A program made the translations under genes and the position numbers. Below, piece by piece: positions 12,011-23,804 of a stretch of DNA of 64,000 nucleotides (position 1 is its first letter; each line of letters begins with the position of its first letter). The stretch covers positions 209,312,840 through 209,376,839 of the forward strand of contig NC_133662.1 in assembly GCF_037893015.1 (NCBI RefSeq), in the 5' to 3' direction. The DNA comes from Macrotis lagotis (Eukaryota; Chordata; Mammalia; Peramelemorphia; Peramelidae). A model generated the notes under the pieces. The model was given only the letters and a program-made list of their open reading frames with translations. It was not told the origin of the DNA and did no database searches.

Positions 12011-12710
12011 AGGAAAAAAAACCTTAGAATTAAAGAAAAAAATTTATTGGAAGGTCTATTCTCTGACATTGATTCCACTGCTAGATCAGACCCCCAAAAT
12101 CAGGATACTAACACTTTTCATTGTTACAATGAACTAAAAACAATGGATATAATTATCATTTGGGGAAATAGGAATAAAGTAATTTTGATACATATTTATA
12201 ATGAAAAATACAGAAAAAGATACATAAATGCAGAAAAAATCTAGCAGTACTTACATGAACTGAAAGCAATAGTAACTCACAAAACAGGATATATACAAGT
12301 GACTTTAATAATCAAGATGGAAAAATCAAATTAATTAAATAAAACAATCTATATTGAATATTAAAAATTCTAATGCCAAAGAACATTCTAAAGAATAGTG
12401 ATGATGAAAATTTTGACCAGCTTTTTTGAAATGATGAAGGATCATGGGTATTAGAAATTGAAAATGTTAGACTTGTGTGATATGCTTGCCAACTTACAGA
12501 ACTTTTTATGAGACAAAGCACTCTTTGGAACAGAATGGAGATAATAGTGGAGAACAAAAAATTATTTTTAAAAAAGAAAAATTATTTAAATAATTTAAGA
12601 TATTATGTCAACACAAATTGTTTCAAAGACTCTCTAAGTTCCCAAAATTCTCTAAGAGGTCAACATTCAATAAACAAATTAGTAATTGTAAGGGGCAATT
12701 ACAATTAGTA
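12011..12710. other. Unassigned AT-rich stretch
   Basis: Short open frames (66 and 81 codons) have no recognisable domains. The end (about 12,410-12,540) has an interspersed-repeat feel, but I cannot name a family. Confidence 0.3.
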
Positions 12711-12714
12711 AATG

Positions 12715-12935
12715 TAAGGTGGTGCTAAGGTCAGTAAGTCCTAAGTTCAAATCCATCCTCAGACCTTAGTTGTGAGACCCTAGGTAAATCACTCAATCTT
12801 TCTCAGTTTTCTTATCTGTAAAATGAGAATAACAATAGGACTTACTTCCAAGGATTATTGTGAGGATTAACTGAGATAATAAATGTAAAGTGTCTGCTAT
12901 GTAATAAATATTACATAAATATTACATAAATATTA
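12715..12935 (+). repeat. MIR-type SINE
   Basis: It reads taagttcaaatccatcctca, then cttatctgtaaaatgagaat, ttgtgaggattaactgagat and aaatgtaaagtgtctgctat. This is the full CORE-plus-tail order of a MIR. Confidence 0.8.
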
Positions 12936-13190
12936 CACATTATTATTAATAACCTCCTTTACTTCTTAATTATCATTCTGTTTTATTGCTTAGGAAGCCT
13001 ATGGCATCCACTTAAGAAACATTACCTAATCTTCCAGTTCACACAGACAGAAGGCAATTCTATTGAGACTGGTAATTCATTGGAATTAATTTGAGAAGGA
13101 AAAGTCTATCTTATTACCTTGTATAGGGTAGAGCTTAACTTTAAGTTATGATAAAAATAAACCCCAAAACTATTCTATATACTTTTTTTA

Positions 13191-13207
13191 GTATTCTATA
13201 TACTTTC
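13191..13207. repeat. TSD of the RPL23A retrocopy, 3' side
   Basis: The sequence gtattctatatactttc here is identical to 13,749-13,765 on the other side of the retrocopy. This is the 17-bp duplication expected from L1-driven insertion. Confidence 0.95.
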
Positions 13208-13748
<541 letters not shown>

Positions 13749-13765
13749 GTATTCTATATACTTTC
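13749..13765. repeat. TSD of the RPL23A retrocopy, 5' side
   Basis: It matches 13,191-13,207 exactly and lies directly upstream of the mRNA-derived 5' end (about 13 bases before the ATG equivalent), so the copy is 5'-complete or nearly so. Confidence 0.95.
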
Positions 13766-14880
13766 AAAGAAATTCAATTCTTATCTTCAAATTTTAGGAA
13801 TAATTTTAAGAATAGATTAAATTAAATTTTTACTTTTGGGAGATAACTTTTTCATAATTCTACTTTTCTTTCTTTTCCTAAAAGAACTAACATTTGGACT
13901 GATTTGCAAGATCTCCTATCTCTAAGGGGAGTTTCTAGCAATAATATGAAATTTTCTACTTTCAGGAGTGAATAACTACATATAGAAGAAATCAAGCTTT
14001 AAAAAGGCTCCAGTATTTTTAAAAAATTTTTCCTCTGATCAATTAGAAAGGATTTTGTTATTCTCTCTTAAGAAAGGAAAGACAGATTGCCTCTGACATA
14101 GATTTGAGTGGGGCAAAGATAAGAAAAACATGTGTTGGCTCAACAAAGCACAGGGGTAATAGAGCTGTGGCACTAAATTTCAATTTTAAAATGAGGATGG
14201 AGAATATTCTTTCAAGTTACTTCCCCCTTGGGTCACAGTAACAGAATACTGTATTCAAATCAGCAGGTCATGCACAAGAAGATGGTTTAACTGCTAATTA
14301 ACACTCAATGATATACTGAGAATTACATGCTAATTAATTCTCTGTAGAGCTAAATGCCCTTCCTTCTGTGTCATTTTCAATGAACATATTAGAATGAGGG
14401 GTAGGGTAACATGTTTGTCACATGAATTAGTAATTAATGATATACTGTGTACCAAAAATCAAGCATTAAGAATCCAACAAGAAAAAAGATAAATATGACT
14501 CAGGTAAAGATTATGTACTCGAAGTAACTTCTTAAATTTCAAGGAGAAAAAATCGAGGTGAAGTATTTTCAAGATTATAAAACTTTTTTGGTTAAAATAA
14601 TGGGAAATAAGCTATAATTGATTTTTCCTTCAAGAAGAATGAAATTCACTATAAAAATAATCCATTCTTATAAAGTTCAGTTTAGGTAGAATTAGGTGCT
14701 TCTGGAAGTACATGACATTAGGTCTGATTGATTCAGCTTATCCTAAAATCCTCTTTGATAGAAAAACCTAAAACTAATAGCAATTGCTGATGTCTGTGTA
14801 CTATTTTATGAATGCAAAGTACTTAGCTTACCTTATTTCACCATGGTTTTTCATCACTATTCTGTAAGATGTGTGGCAGG
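13766..14880. other. No gene or repeat recognised; TAAT-rich block at 14,210-14,420
   Basis: This is single-copy-looking AT-rich DNA. The section at 14,210-14,420 has several TAATTA cores (ctaattaac, ctaattaattc), which could be homeodomain sites in a conserved element. That is inference only. Confidence 0.3.
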
Positions 14881-14884
14881 AATT

Positions 14885-15135
14885 ATCTCCATTTAACCAA
14901 TCAGGAAAATGAGAATTAGAGACTCATGGGAGGTTATGAAAGCATAGATCTATAGGTGGAAGGGACTTTATAGGTTATGTTATCAAACCCTACTATTTTG
15001 CAGATGTGGAAACAGATTGAGTGAGGTTGTGATTTACCCAAGTCCACAATAGAAGTTGGATTTGATCTCAGGTTCTCTGACTTCAGAGACACTGTTTCTT
15101 CCAAAGACCCACGCTGCCACAAAATCACCCATATT
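14885..15135 (-). repeat. MIR/THER-type SINE relic
   Basis: On the forward strand it reads ggtggaagggactttatagg, ctattttgcagatgtggaaa, tgatttacccaagtccacaa and tttgatctcaggttctctga. This is the reverse complement of the MIR order, with a marsupial-type leading segment. Confidence 0.65.
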
Positions 15136-15370
15136 GTGAGATTTCTAGTGTGATAATTCTTCCTTCCACCAAATACTACAGAATTCCAGATAATAATGAG
15201 AGAAAACATCCTCAATGGGAAGAAAGAATTCTTTTTCCCTTGAGGTCTACCACATCAACAGCCAGAAACTGCATCCATTCATTATGAACTCCTTCCATGA
15301 GTCTCAATATTTATAATTGTGGTTATCATGCCTCTTTGGCTTGATCATATGCTTCACCACTATTTCCTCT

Positions 15371-15401
15371 TTGCTCTTCAAGAGTCAGTGAATACTACCT
15401 G
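15371..15401. repeat. 31-bp segment copied to 17,404-17,434
   Basis: The sequence ttgctcttcaagagtcagtg and the following 11 bases recur at 17,404-17,434 with two differences. Confidence 0.85.
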
Positions 15402-15617
15402 TTTAAAAACCTCTCCTACCACTAATAAAAAACTATCAAACCGACTTTAAAAACCTTTGTGGTCGATCTCTTTATAAAAGCTCTACTATCTGTCTGCAGA
15501 TCCTATTTGTCTACTTATTTATTTATTGGTTTCATGCATTATTCTATTTGGTCTCCTGCATTAAAAAATTCTAAATATTTTACCATCATTAAAACTGGCC
15601 TGAGAGCTTTAAAATAC

Positions 15618-15764
15618 ATTGTTGCAAAGGAACTTCCAGCAAAAGGTTCTCTTTTGGTGATGTCAGTCTGAAACAGAATGGCTGAAAACAAGTGTCCTTT
15701 TTCACACACACACACACAGACAAAATTTTATCTCTGGAGTGAACACTATCTTTGCATATATCCT
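15618..15764. repeat. 147-bp segment copied to 17,261-17,401
   Basis: The block runs from attgttgcaaaggaacttcc to tttgcatatatcct. It recurs 1.64 kb downstream with four base differences and a shorter CA run (six fewer bases). An internal (CA)n lies at 15,703-15,718. Confidence 0.95.
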
Positions 15765-16009
15765 ACACAGTAGCACAGAGAAAATATGGGCCTAGAATTT
15801 CAGAAATCATTATGCATGCCCAGTTGCATATGCCACACAAAGGAGTGGTATTGTTTTTGTTTTAATTGAAATTTTTTTTAAAAAGGCAAATGGAAATCCA
15901 GTTTAGAAAGCTAAATTAAATTCATATACATGAAAACATTGTTTAGTTTTGCACAGACTATGTACAGACTATCCTCCCTCTTGCCTGTACCTGGTAAATA
16001 TTCCCCCTT
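15765..16009. other. No feature recognised
   Basis: This is a short AT-rich interval between the duplicated block and an L2 relic. Confidence 0.4.
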
Positions 16010-16090
16010 TATCTTTGCCCTTTAGAATCAAAGTCTAGTTCAAGGACTGCTTCTTACATGAAGCCTTTCCTGATTCCTGAATTTCATTCT
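16010..16090 (+). repeat. L2 LINE fragment, 5' part of a split 3' end
   Basis: The sequence tctagttcaaggactgcttc and catgaagcctttcctgattc are the L2 3' region. The matching end (atagaatataaaccttttga, tgtactgttttgttttttgc) appears at about 16,715-16,800, so one L2 seems split by the microsatellite block. Confidence 0.6.
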
Positions 16091-16097
16091 CCCCATA

Positions 16098-16307
16098 TTT
16101 AATTAATTAATATATCTATGTGTGTACAATTATATTTAATATATCATTATATATGTATAAACATTTTCTAATATACTATATACAAAATTCTATATTTACT
16201 AATTTAATTAATTAATATATCTATGTGTGTAAAATTATATTTAATATATCATTATATATGTATAAACATTTTCTAATGTACTATATACAAAATTCTATAT
16301 TTACTAA
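16098..16307. repeat. Two-copy tandem repeat, 105-bp unit
   Basis: The units 16,098-16,202 and 16,203-16,307 are the same length. I found only two base differences on reading (gtgtacaat/gtgtaaaat and atactat/gtactat). Each unit starts tttaattaattaatatatct. Confidence 0.9.
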
Positions 16308-16418
16308 TTTATGCCTATATAACTTACCATATATTAGTATACTTACAGTATATAGATCTGTGTGTTGTTTATAAATATGTGTATGTATATATAAATACAT
16401 ATACACTCCAGCTTTATT

Positions 16419-16422
<4 letters not shown>

Positions 16423-16455
<33 letters not shown>

Positions 16456-16503
16456 TGTGTATATTCATGTTCCTATACTTTTATATATACATTCACACAT
16501 ACA

Positions 16504-16534
<31 letters not shown>
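16423..16534. repeat. (AT)n and (CATA)n microsatellites
   Basis: A run of at/ta lies at 16,423-16,452, and an acat/cata run at 16,497-16,534. The 63- and 65-codon ORFs here (rich in IYIY or YVCM) are microsatellite translation. Confidence 0.95.
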
Positions 16535-16536
<2 letters not shown>

Positions 16537-16714
16537 TTAGAGACAGACAAGAAAGACAGAGAAAGAGGAAATGAGAGGAAAGGAAAGGAAACAATTTCGG
16601 GGGGGGAATGAAAAAGTTTCAGACAAAGGAAATGTTGAATTAATTCTATAAGACAGAGGTAAACAGGCACTATATCCAGGCTTGGGAAAGGTCTAAATAT
16701 ATGTGTATAATTTT

Positions 16715-16810
16715 TCCAAGAATAGAATATAAACCTTTTGAAAGCATGTACTGTTTTGTTTTTTGCTATTATCCCCTCTTCTTGCTCTCATTTACAGTAA
16801 CAGAAGATGA
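16715..16810 (+). repeat. L2 LINE 3' end
   Basis: The sequence agaatagaatataaaccttt, tgaaagcatgtactgttttg and atttacagtaacagaagatg follow the L2 terminal pattern in degraded form. This is the probable partner of 16,010-16,090. Confidence 0.5.
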
Positions 16811-17260
16811 ATATTTGAAATACATTAAGTATTCAGATTAAGTCTAAGAAATAATATAAATATTTGAATAAGCAAATATCAGAAAAGGAAACTGAAGAAA
16901 TGAAAATTGAGGTAATCACTCAGTAAAAAGATGTATTTATAAGTGAACCTTGTAAGACATTAAAAAAGAATTCAATATCATTCTTAGTCAAATTGTAAAA
17001 GCAACCAAAAAGTTACATACTAAACTCTTTTACAGTACAAATATGTCCTCAATACTTAAAACCAGGAAATAGAAAACAGAGGGGGACAACATTAAAATAG
17101 AAATAAAATATTACCAAAATGTATGATAACATAGTAAATCAATTTTACACTTTATCCTAATTGAATTTAATACCAGGAATCCAGAGAAGTTTAATATTAG
17201 GGCAGCTGTGAAGAGATGATATTTTTTGAAATGATATAAATCATATATGCTCAGGCATAA

Positions 17261-17434
17261 ATTGTTGCAAAGGAACTTCCAGCAAAAGGTTCTCTTCTGG
17301 TGATGTCAGTCTGAAACAGAATGGCTGAAAACAAGTGTCCTTTTTCACACACACAGACAAAATTTTATCTCTGGAGTGAACGTTATCTTTGCATACATCC
17401 TGCTTGCTCTTCAGGAGTCAGTGAATACTACTTG
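17261..17434. repeat. Chimeric local duplication of two upstream segments
   Basis: Bases 17,261-17,401 copy 15,618-15,764, and bases 17,404-17,434 copy 15,371-15,401. The two donor pieces lie in the opposite order upstream. There are no tails or SINE boxes. It lies inside the old L1 remnant. Confidence 0.9.
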
Positions 17435-17507
17435 AAAATAGATACCTAAACGTTTTTGGCATAAAATAACTCCTTTAAAACTGTTAAAATCTTTAGAAAT
17501 AAATGCA

Positions 17508-17664
17508 TTTTTTTTTTTTTTTAGTTTTGCATGGAAATGGTGTTAAGTGGCTTGCCCAAGGCCACACAGCTAGGTAAGTATTAAGTATCTGAGGCCATAT
17601 TTGGACTCACGTACTCCTGACTCCAGGGCTGGTGCTCTATTCACTGTGCCACCTAGCCTCCCCC
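17508..17664 (-). repeat. WSINE1-like SINE
   Basis: On the forward strand: a T run, ttttgcatggaaatggtgtt, ggcttgcccaaggccacaca, cgtactcctgactccagggc and gtgccacctagcctcccccc. Confidence 0.9.
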
Positions 17665-18316
17665 CATAATTTTTTAAGACTGTAAATGTTAGCTTTCTGA
17701 AAATAAAAACTAGTAATATCTGTAACTGGGAATCACAAGACCTCAAGAGACTGGAGTTAAAGTAAGGATATCTAATGCCAATACTGATATTTCCTAAAAT
17801 TGTAGAAATATCACTTTTAATAATGAGAAAAGGAGAATATGGTGAGAATAAGAATTGACAAAGAAATAAAAATACCAATTTTTATAAATGATATGATTAT
17901 TTTTGAGTCCTCAAAGTTCAACTAAAAATGCAATCATATCTTTCATGATATAAATGAATGTAAAATAAATATTCTAAAATCTTAGATCTTGCTATACATT
18001 ATCAATAAAACTCAACAGGAAGAGATACAGAAATGATTTCCTTTTAGATACAGAATATATCAAATATTTGCAGTTTAGCCCAAAAATAGATATCATAGAA
18101 TAATATAAACTATAAAAATATTCTTTACAGAAATAGACTTAAATAATTTAACAGATTCTGATAACTCATGATTTGACCACAATAACATAACAAAATGACA
18201 ATTACACATATATTAATATCCAAAAAATGCAAAATTAAGCAATGGGTAAAAAGTGATTTTAGAGATCTAGAATAAATTTTTACAAAAACATCTGGAAGAA
18301 CAAGGACAAGAATTTC

Positions 18317-18475
18317 TTTTTTTTTTTTAGGGTTTTTTTTTGCAAGGCAAATGGGGTTAAGTGGCTTGCCCAAGGCCACACAGCTAAGTAATTATTAAGT
18401 GTCTGAGACTGGATTTAAACCCAGGTACTCCTGACTCGGGCTGGTGCTTTATCCACTGTGCCACCTAGTTGCCCC
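18317..18475 (-). repeat. WSINE1-like SINE with TSD
   Basis: It is flanked by aaggacaagaatttc (18,302-18,316) and aaggaaagaatttc (18,476-18,489), interrupting the old L1. The body is complete from tail (tttttttttgcaaggcaaat) to head (ccacctagttgcccc). Confidence 0.9.
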
Positions 18476-18989
18476 AAGGAAAGAATTTCAAAAGAAATGA
18501 AGAAAAAATGTAAGGCATAAGGTTTAGCAGTATTCGATATCAAACTATACTAAAAAGTAATATTATCAAATTTATTTATTATCAGGTTAAAAGTAGTAAG
18601 GTCATCATTAGATCCTTAGAAATATATTAGATAAATAAATGATCAAATAATTGTATATTTTATTAACCTAAGGAACCAGCTTCAGGCATTAGGACTGAAT
18701 ATTTGACAAAAATTTCTGGGAAAAAATTTAACTAATATTGAACAAATAACCTTTGCAAATAATACTTTCCATCATGAACTAAATAGCTTACAAATGGATA
18801 TGTGAATTGGAGAACAAAGATATTGTAATATGTTAAGAGAGAAGGGAAGTAGATATTTACCATAACTAAGATAAAGCAGAACAAGCAAATAAAGAAAAAA
18901 TCAAGAGAAAGCACCAACAATTTTAATTACATAAAACTGATTTTTTTTAATACACAAGAGCAATGCAATTAGAATTAGAATGAATTAAA

Positions 18990-19059
18990 AAGGAAGGAAG
19001 GAAGGAAGGAAGGAAGGAAGGAAGGAAGGAAGGAAGGAAGGAAGGAAGGAAGGAAGGAA
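18990..19059. repeat. (AAGG)n microsatellite
   Basis: About 70 bp of near-perfect aagg units at the end of the old L1 remnant. Confidence 0.97.
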
Positions 19060-19084
19060 TAACACACTTGTTAAGTATGCACTA

Positions 19085-19350
19085 TCTACAAAGTGATTAG
19101 CTATATGACGCAGTCAATAAAGTCCCAGGCCTGGTGGCTTCTGGAATTTGCTTCTACCTGACCTTTCACCCTAAGCAAGTCTGGTAAACCTGTTTGCCTC
19201 ACTTTCTCATCTATAAAATGAACTAAAGAAGGAAATGATAAATAAACCCAGTATCTTTGCCAAAAAAATCCCAAATAACCAAAAAGACTCAAACTAAATG
19301 GGGTAAAGAAGACTTGGATAGAACTGAAAACAAATGAACAAATGATGTCA
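19085..19350 (+). repeat. MAR1-like longer marsupial SINE, diverged
   Basis: The tail signature is tgcctcactttctcatctat, aaaatgaactaaagaaggaa and cagtatctttgccaaaaaaa, followed by a worn aaaagactcaaactaaatgg. This is the longer SINE type whose tail carries a 'ccactccagtatctttgcc' motif. Confidence 0.65.
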
Positions 19351-20320
19351 AAAAATCCCCCCAAATACTAGATGTGTGATAAATTCTAGGGATACAAATT
19401 AGAAAAAGGTTTTGTCCTTTCCTTCAAGGACCTTATGCTATGATAGGAAAAAAAAAACAACACATAAAAGGAAACTAGAAGAGGAGGAGGTATAAGAAAT
19501 ACCTAGCTGGGATAGTGTATCTTGGGGACCCCCCCCCAAATCCATTCACATTTACATAGGACTGAAATGTCTGACCAGCAGCAACATTTATAAAGCAGTT
19601 TTTTTAATACCTAGAGAAACAAAATTTAAAATTAAAAAATAAATAAAAATATGGTTCCTGCTTTCAAGGATCTATATTCTACCAGAGGAAGATGAAATGT
19701 ACAGGATATTTTATTGGTAATTCAAAATAATGGTTCAGTGATTCTTAGAGTGCAATGGCAAAATAGATGGCAATGAATATTTAATAGTATTTACATTGGG
19801 TTTTTTTTAATTCTATTTCTGATTTTGAAATATTCAACTCTACTATAAACTTTGGTGGAAAGAACATTATTTTTTCAGTCATCAGTATCCATAATTCCTA
19901 AGGAAGGTGAGAGCTATTTCATATATAGAAATGACAGAGGGTCCTTCCCAATGATTCTTTTCCTGAACTATGCCTATAGAAGTCAAATTGAAAGCAGAAT
20001 TAATCATTAAAGTGGTAATGTTGTTTTGGTGGCCCTTGAGCTTAATTGCCTATTAATAGAAGTTAGTATGCCTGCTGGTGATGGTGCTGTAGAATAATAA
20101 TAAAAATAACAATAGCTTGCAATTTTATAGTGTATTAAAGCATACAAAATGCTTTATATATCTTGCTTCATATGATTTCATGGTTGAACCACTTTCTACA
20201 ATGTTGATCTCCTGGATCATAGTTATAGGACTAATACCCGAAGCTTAGCCAATGATCTTTAATTTTTGGGACTCTTTGTGTCCTGAGCCATATATCCTAT
20301 AGCAATAGTTAAGTAATAGA
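19351..20320. other. Mostly unassigned; two old repeat tails
   Basis: The segments 19,380-19,460 (ttcaaggaccttatgctatg) and 19,640-19,720 (gctttcaaggatctatattc) echo an old 'tgccctcaaggagcttac' repeat. Bases 20,110-20,210 resemble a MIR-type element on the reverse strand. The remainder has no feature. Confidence 0.35.
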
Positions 20321-20325
20321 TACAG

Positions 20326-20736
20326 ACATAGATTAGATATAGATATAGATATAAATATAGATACAGATATAGATATAGATATAGATATAGATGATTTAGA
20401 TATAGATATAGATATAGATAGATATGGATATAGATATAGATATAGATATATAGATACAGATATAGATATAGATATAGATATAGATATAGATATAGATATA
20501 GATATAGATATAGATATAGATATAGATATAGATATAGATATAGATATAGATATAGATATAGATATATATATAGATATAGATATAGATATAGATATAGATA
20601 TAGATATAGATATAGATATAGATGATATAGTTAGAGAGATAGAGATAGAGATAGAGATAGAAATAGAGATAGATATAGATAGATTAGATAGATATAGATA
20701 TATGTGTGTATGTATACACATACATACATACATACA
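20326..20736. repeat. Large (ATAGAT)n / (GATA) satellite-like array
   Basis: About 400 bp of tagata and gata units with a few variant units (taaatatag, tagatggat, agagatagag) end in tatgtgtg and catacata. The 167-codon reverse ORF of alternating Ile and Ser is only this array read in frame. Confidence 0.97.
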
Positions 20737-21134
20737 AATGTCATTCAAGAAAAATTAAAGAAAAATATGAAAAGGAATGGATGAGAATTCTTTGAATATG
20801 AAATTTAATGAATATTAAAAATAATTTGTTTATTTTTCCAATTGCATGTAAAGACAGTGTTCAATAATCATTTTTGTAAAGTTTTGAGTTTCAGATTTTT
20901 CACCCTCTCTCCCTTTCCTCCCCTATCCCCTGACAGAGAGCAGTCTAATATAGATTCTACATGTATAACTATGTTAAATATATTTCCACATTATTCATGT
21001 TAATAAGGAATCAGAACAAAATAGAAAAAAAAACATGAAACAAATTTAAAAAAATGAAATTACTAAAGTTTGGTCTGCATTCAGGCTTCATAATTCTTTC
21101 TCTGGATGTGGATGGTATTTTCTATCACAAATTC

Positions 21135-21884
21135 CTTTTTTAATTCAAATTTTATTTTTCCAAGTATATTTTATAAGAAATTTTTAACAATTATTGATAT
21201 GCATATATATATATATATTTAAGTTGAAAAATTTCCTTCCAATCTTCCCTTCCCACCCCCCTCCCCTCAGTAGAGAACAGTCAGATTAATAATGTTCATA
21301 CTTTTCTGTTAAACACATTTCCAGATTAGTCATTTTCATTGTAAGGAAGCAGATTAAGGGAAAGAAGTATATAAGAGAATTTTTTTTAAAAAGTAAATGC
21401 AGTGTTCATCAGATTTTGAAGGATTTTTTGTTTCGATTTGCTTTTCTTCCTCTGGATGGGAATAGCATTGTCCATAGCCAATATAAAATGGTTTGTTCTA
21501 GCTCTCTGCACTGCTGAGAGGAGCTGCTTCCTTTAAGGTTGATTATCTCACAATGTTGTTAATATGTACATTGTTCTCTTGGTTCTGCTACCTTTGCTCA
21601 GCATCATTTCCTGTAATTCTTTCCATGTTTCTTTAGAGGCAGACCATTTATGTTTTTTTTTTATAGAACAACATTAGTCCATAATGTTCATATACCAAAA
21701 CTTGTTTAATCATTCCCTAATTGATGAGCATCCCCTCAATTTCCAATTCTTTTCCAGTTTAAATAAAGCTTCCAAGAATATTTTGCAATATGTGGGACTT
21801 TTCCCATGTTTTATTTCTTCTGGATATAAACTAGAATTGGAATTACTGAATCAAGGGTGTGATCAGTTTTATTGCTCTTTGGGC
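21135..21884 (-). mobile_element. 5'-truncated L1 inserted in the larger L1
   Basis: A reverse-strand L1 3' end starts with a T-rich run (ttttttaattcaaattttat) and ends at tgctctttgggc. Near-identical repeats atcacaaattc (21,124-21,134) and atcacaaaatc (21,885-21,895) flank it. The host L1 resumes with ctttagaattgtctttgat, so removing this piece restores the host order. Confidence 0.85.
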
Positions 21885-21914
21885 ATCACAAAATCTTTAG
21901 AATTGTCTTTGATT

Positions 21915-23804
21915 GAGGGACAGAGACAAGATGGTGGTATGAGGGCAAGAATTCCCAGAAAGTCATCCTCCAAAAGCCATAAAATTATGACTCTAGTCAA
22001 AATATAGATGGGCAGGACCCACATAAAGACTGAGTGATACAATATCCCAGTCCAAGACAACTTAGAAAATCTGATGGAAAGCCCTGTTTCACCTGGACAG
22101 GGTTGGAAAGAGCCACAGTACAGCTGAGAACAGCACAGCTGTGCCACAACACAGTCTGCCGGAGCAAACCAGTCTTCCAGGAACAGCTGGTGGGGTGTCT
22201 GAGTCCATAGGAGCACCTGGATGCATGGCTTCAGGGGTGGTTTACAGACCTTTTGACCCAGGGAGAGCTGGTTATGACTTGAAGGGACAGTGAGAGAACT
22301 CTGCTGCATCAGAGTGAGTGCAGATCCTGAGTCAGCACTGGTCTCAGAACAGCCCTGTGGAGCCACACTTCAAGAGCTCTCAGCCCACAGATGGTTAGGG
22401 GGTGGGGAGAGACTGCAGAGGTTTCTCTGCTCTTTCTGGGGAATAACTCTGCTACTTTGCCCATACTCAGATCTAGGTCACAGTCTGGGACCCCATACTA
22501 CCATAGAGGAACAAAGACCCTTCTCATAGTTCCAGGGCAGAGGGGTGTGCTTGTGGTTATTCACAGAGCAGAGTACAGTCCAGGAAAGCTGTCAGAGTCC
22601 TTGGAGAAATTGATAACCCTGTGGGGTGTCCCAAAACCTCCCAATGCCATGGAAGTGCAATAAATCAGACATGGACTGAGGAAATGAGTAAACAACAGAA
22701 GAAGAAGAATCTGACCATAGAAAATTACTTTAGTCCCATGGAGCATCAAAATACACACTCAGAAGATGACAAAGTTGAAGCTTCTGTATTCAAAACCTCC
22801 AAGAGAAATAGGAGATAGAATAAGGCTGTGGAAGAGCTCAAAAAAGAGTTTGAAAAGCAAGTAAGGGAGATAGAGGAAAAATTGGGAAGAAAAATGAGGG
22901 TGATGCAGGCAAATCATGAAAACCAAGTAAGAAGCTTGGAGAAGAAACAAAAAAGTATTGAAGAAAATAACTTGTTAAAAACAGTTTAGGTTAAATGGAA
23001 AAAGCATTCCAAAAGGTTAATGAGGAGAAAAATGCCTTAAAAAGCAAAATTGGTCAGATGGAAAAGGAGATAAAAAAATCTGTGAAGAAAATAACTCCTT
23101 CAAATGTAGAATGGAACTAAAGGAAGTTGATGATTTTTGCGAAATCAAGAAACAATTAAAAAAAAGAATGAAAAACTAGAAGAAAATGCAAAATATCTCA
23201 TTGGAAAAACAAGTGACCTGGAAAAGAGATCCAGAAGAAATAATTTAAAAATTATTGGACTACCTGAAAGTCATGGCCAGGTAAAGAACCTGAACTTCAT
23301 TTTTCAAGAAATAATCCAGCAAAATTACTCTGAGATCCTAGAAGCAGAGGCTAAAATAGAAATTGAGGAAATCTATCAATCATCTCTTGAAAAAGATCCC
23401 CCCCACCAAAAAAAAAAACTCCTAGGAATATTATAACCAAATTCCAAAACTCCCAATGCAAAGAGAAAATACTACAAGTTGCCAGAAACAAATGATTCAA
23501 CTATCATGGTACCACAGTCATAATTATACAGTATTTGCCAGATTCTACATTAAGGACTCATGGAATTTGGAATATGATGTTCTGGAAGGCAAAAGATCTT
23601 GGTTTACAACTGAGAATCAACCACCCAGCAAAACTGAACATCTTCTTTCAGGGAAAAAAGATGGACATTTAATGAAATAGGAGACTTTCAAACTTTCCTG
23701 TTGAATTGACCAGAGCTGAACAGAAGGCTTGATCTCCAAATATATGACTCAGGTGAAGTATACAGAAAGTGAATGGGAAGGACTAATTATGAGGAATTTA
23801 ATGA
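21915..23804 (+). mobile_element. HAL1 copy lacking its 3' part, inside the larger L1
   Basis: The 5' UTR runs from gagggacagagacaagatgg to about 22,670, GC-rich with CAAGATGG at the start. ORF1 remnants follow: MSKQQKKKNLTIENYF at 22,690, a heptad-rich coiled coil (VEELKKEFEKQVREIEEKLG), then RRNNLKIIGLPESHGQ at 23,240 (the L1 ORF1 'RRxNLRIxGxPE' RRM motif) and DFQTFLLN with PELNRRLDLQ near 23,700. Several stops and shifts are present. It stops abruptly at 23,804, with no spacer, 3' UTR or tail. Host L1 sequence resumes at once. A 6-bp repeat ttgatt lies at 21,909-21,914 and 23,805-23,810. Confidence 0.85.

Larger units (their letters stand above)
16860..18985 (+). mobile_element. Old L1 ORF2 remnant (reverse transcriptase to C-terminus)
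   Basis: Segments in L1 order: ataaaatattaccaaaatgt with aataccaggaatccagagaa (RT palm start, near 17.1 kb); aatgccaatactgatatttc then tataaatgatatgatt (the FADDM region, near 17.8 kb); catctggaagaacaaggaca (near 18.3 kb); ttcaaaagaaatgaagaaaa and atatcaaactatactaaaaa (18.5 kb); and tttaattacataaaactgat (18.93 kb). It has many stops, indels and no 5' or 3' UTR. Two SINEs and a duplicated local block interrupt it. Confidence 0.75.

Noticed and set aside
20245-20748. 167-codon reverse ORF rich in Ile and Ser
   Set aside because: It is the (ATAGAT)n array read in frame; no gene-like composition remains outside the repeat.
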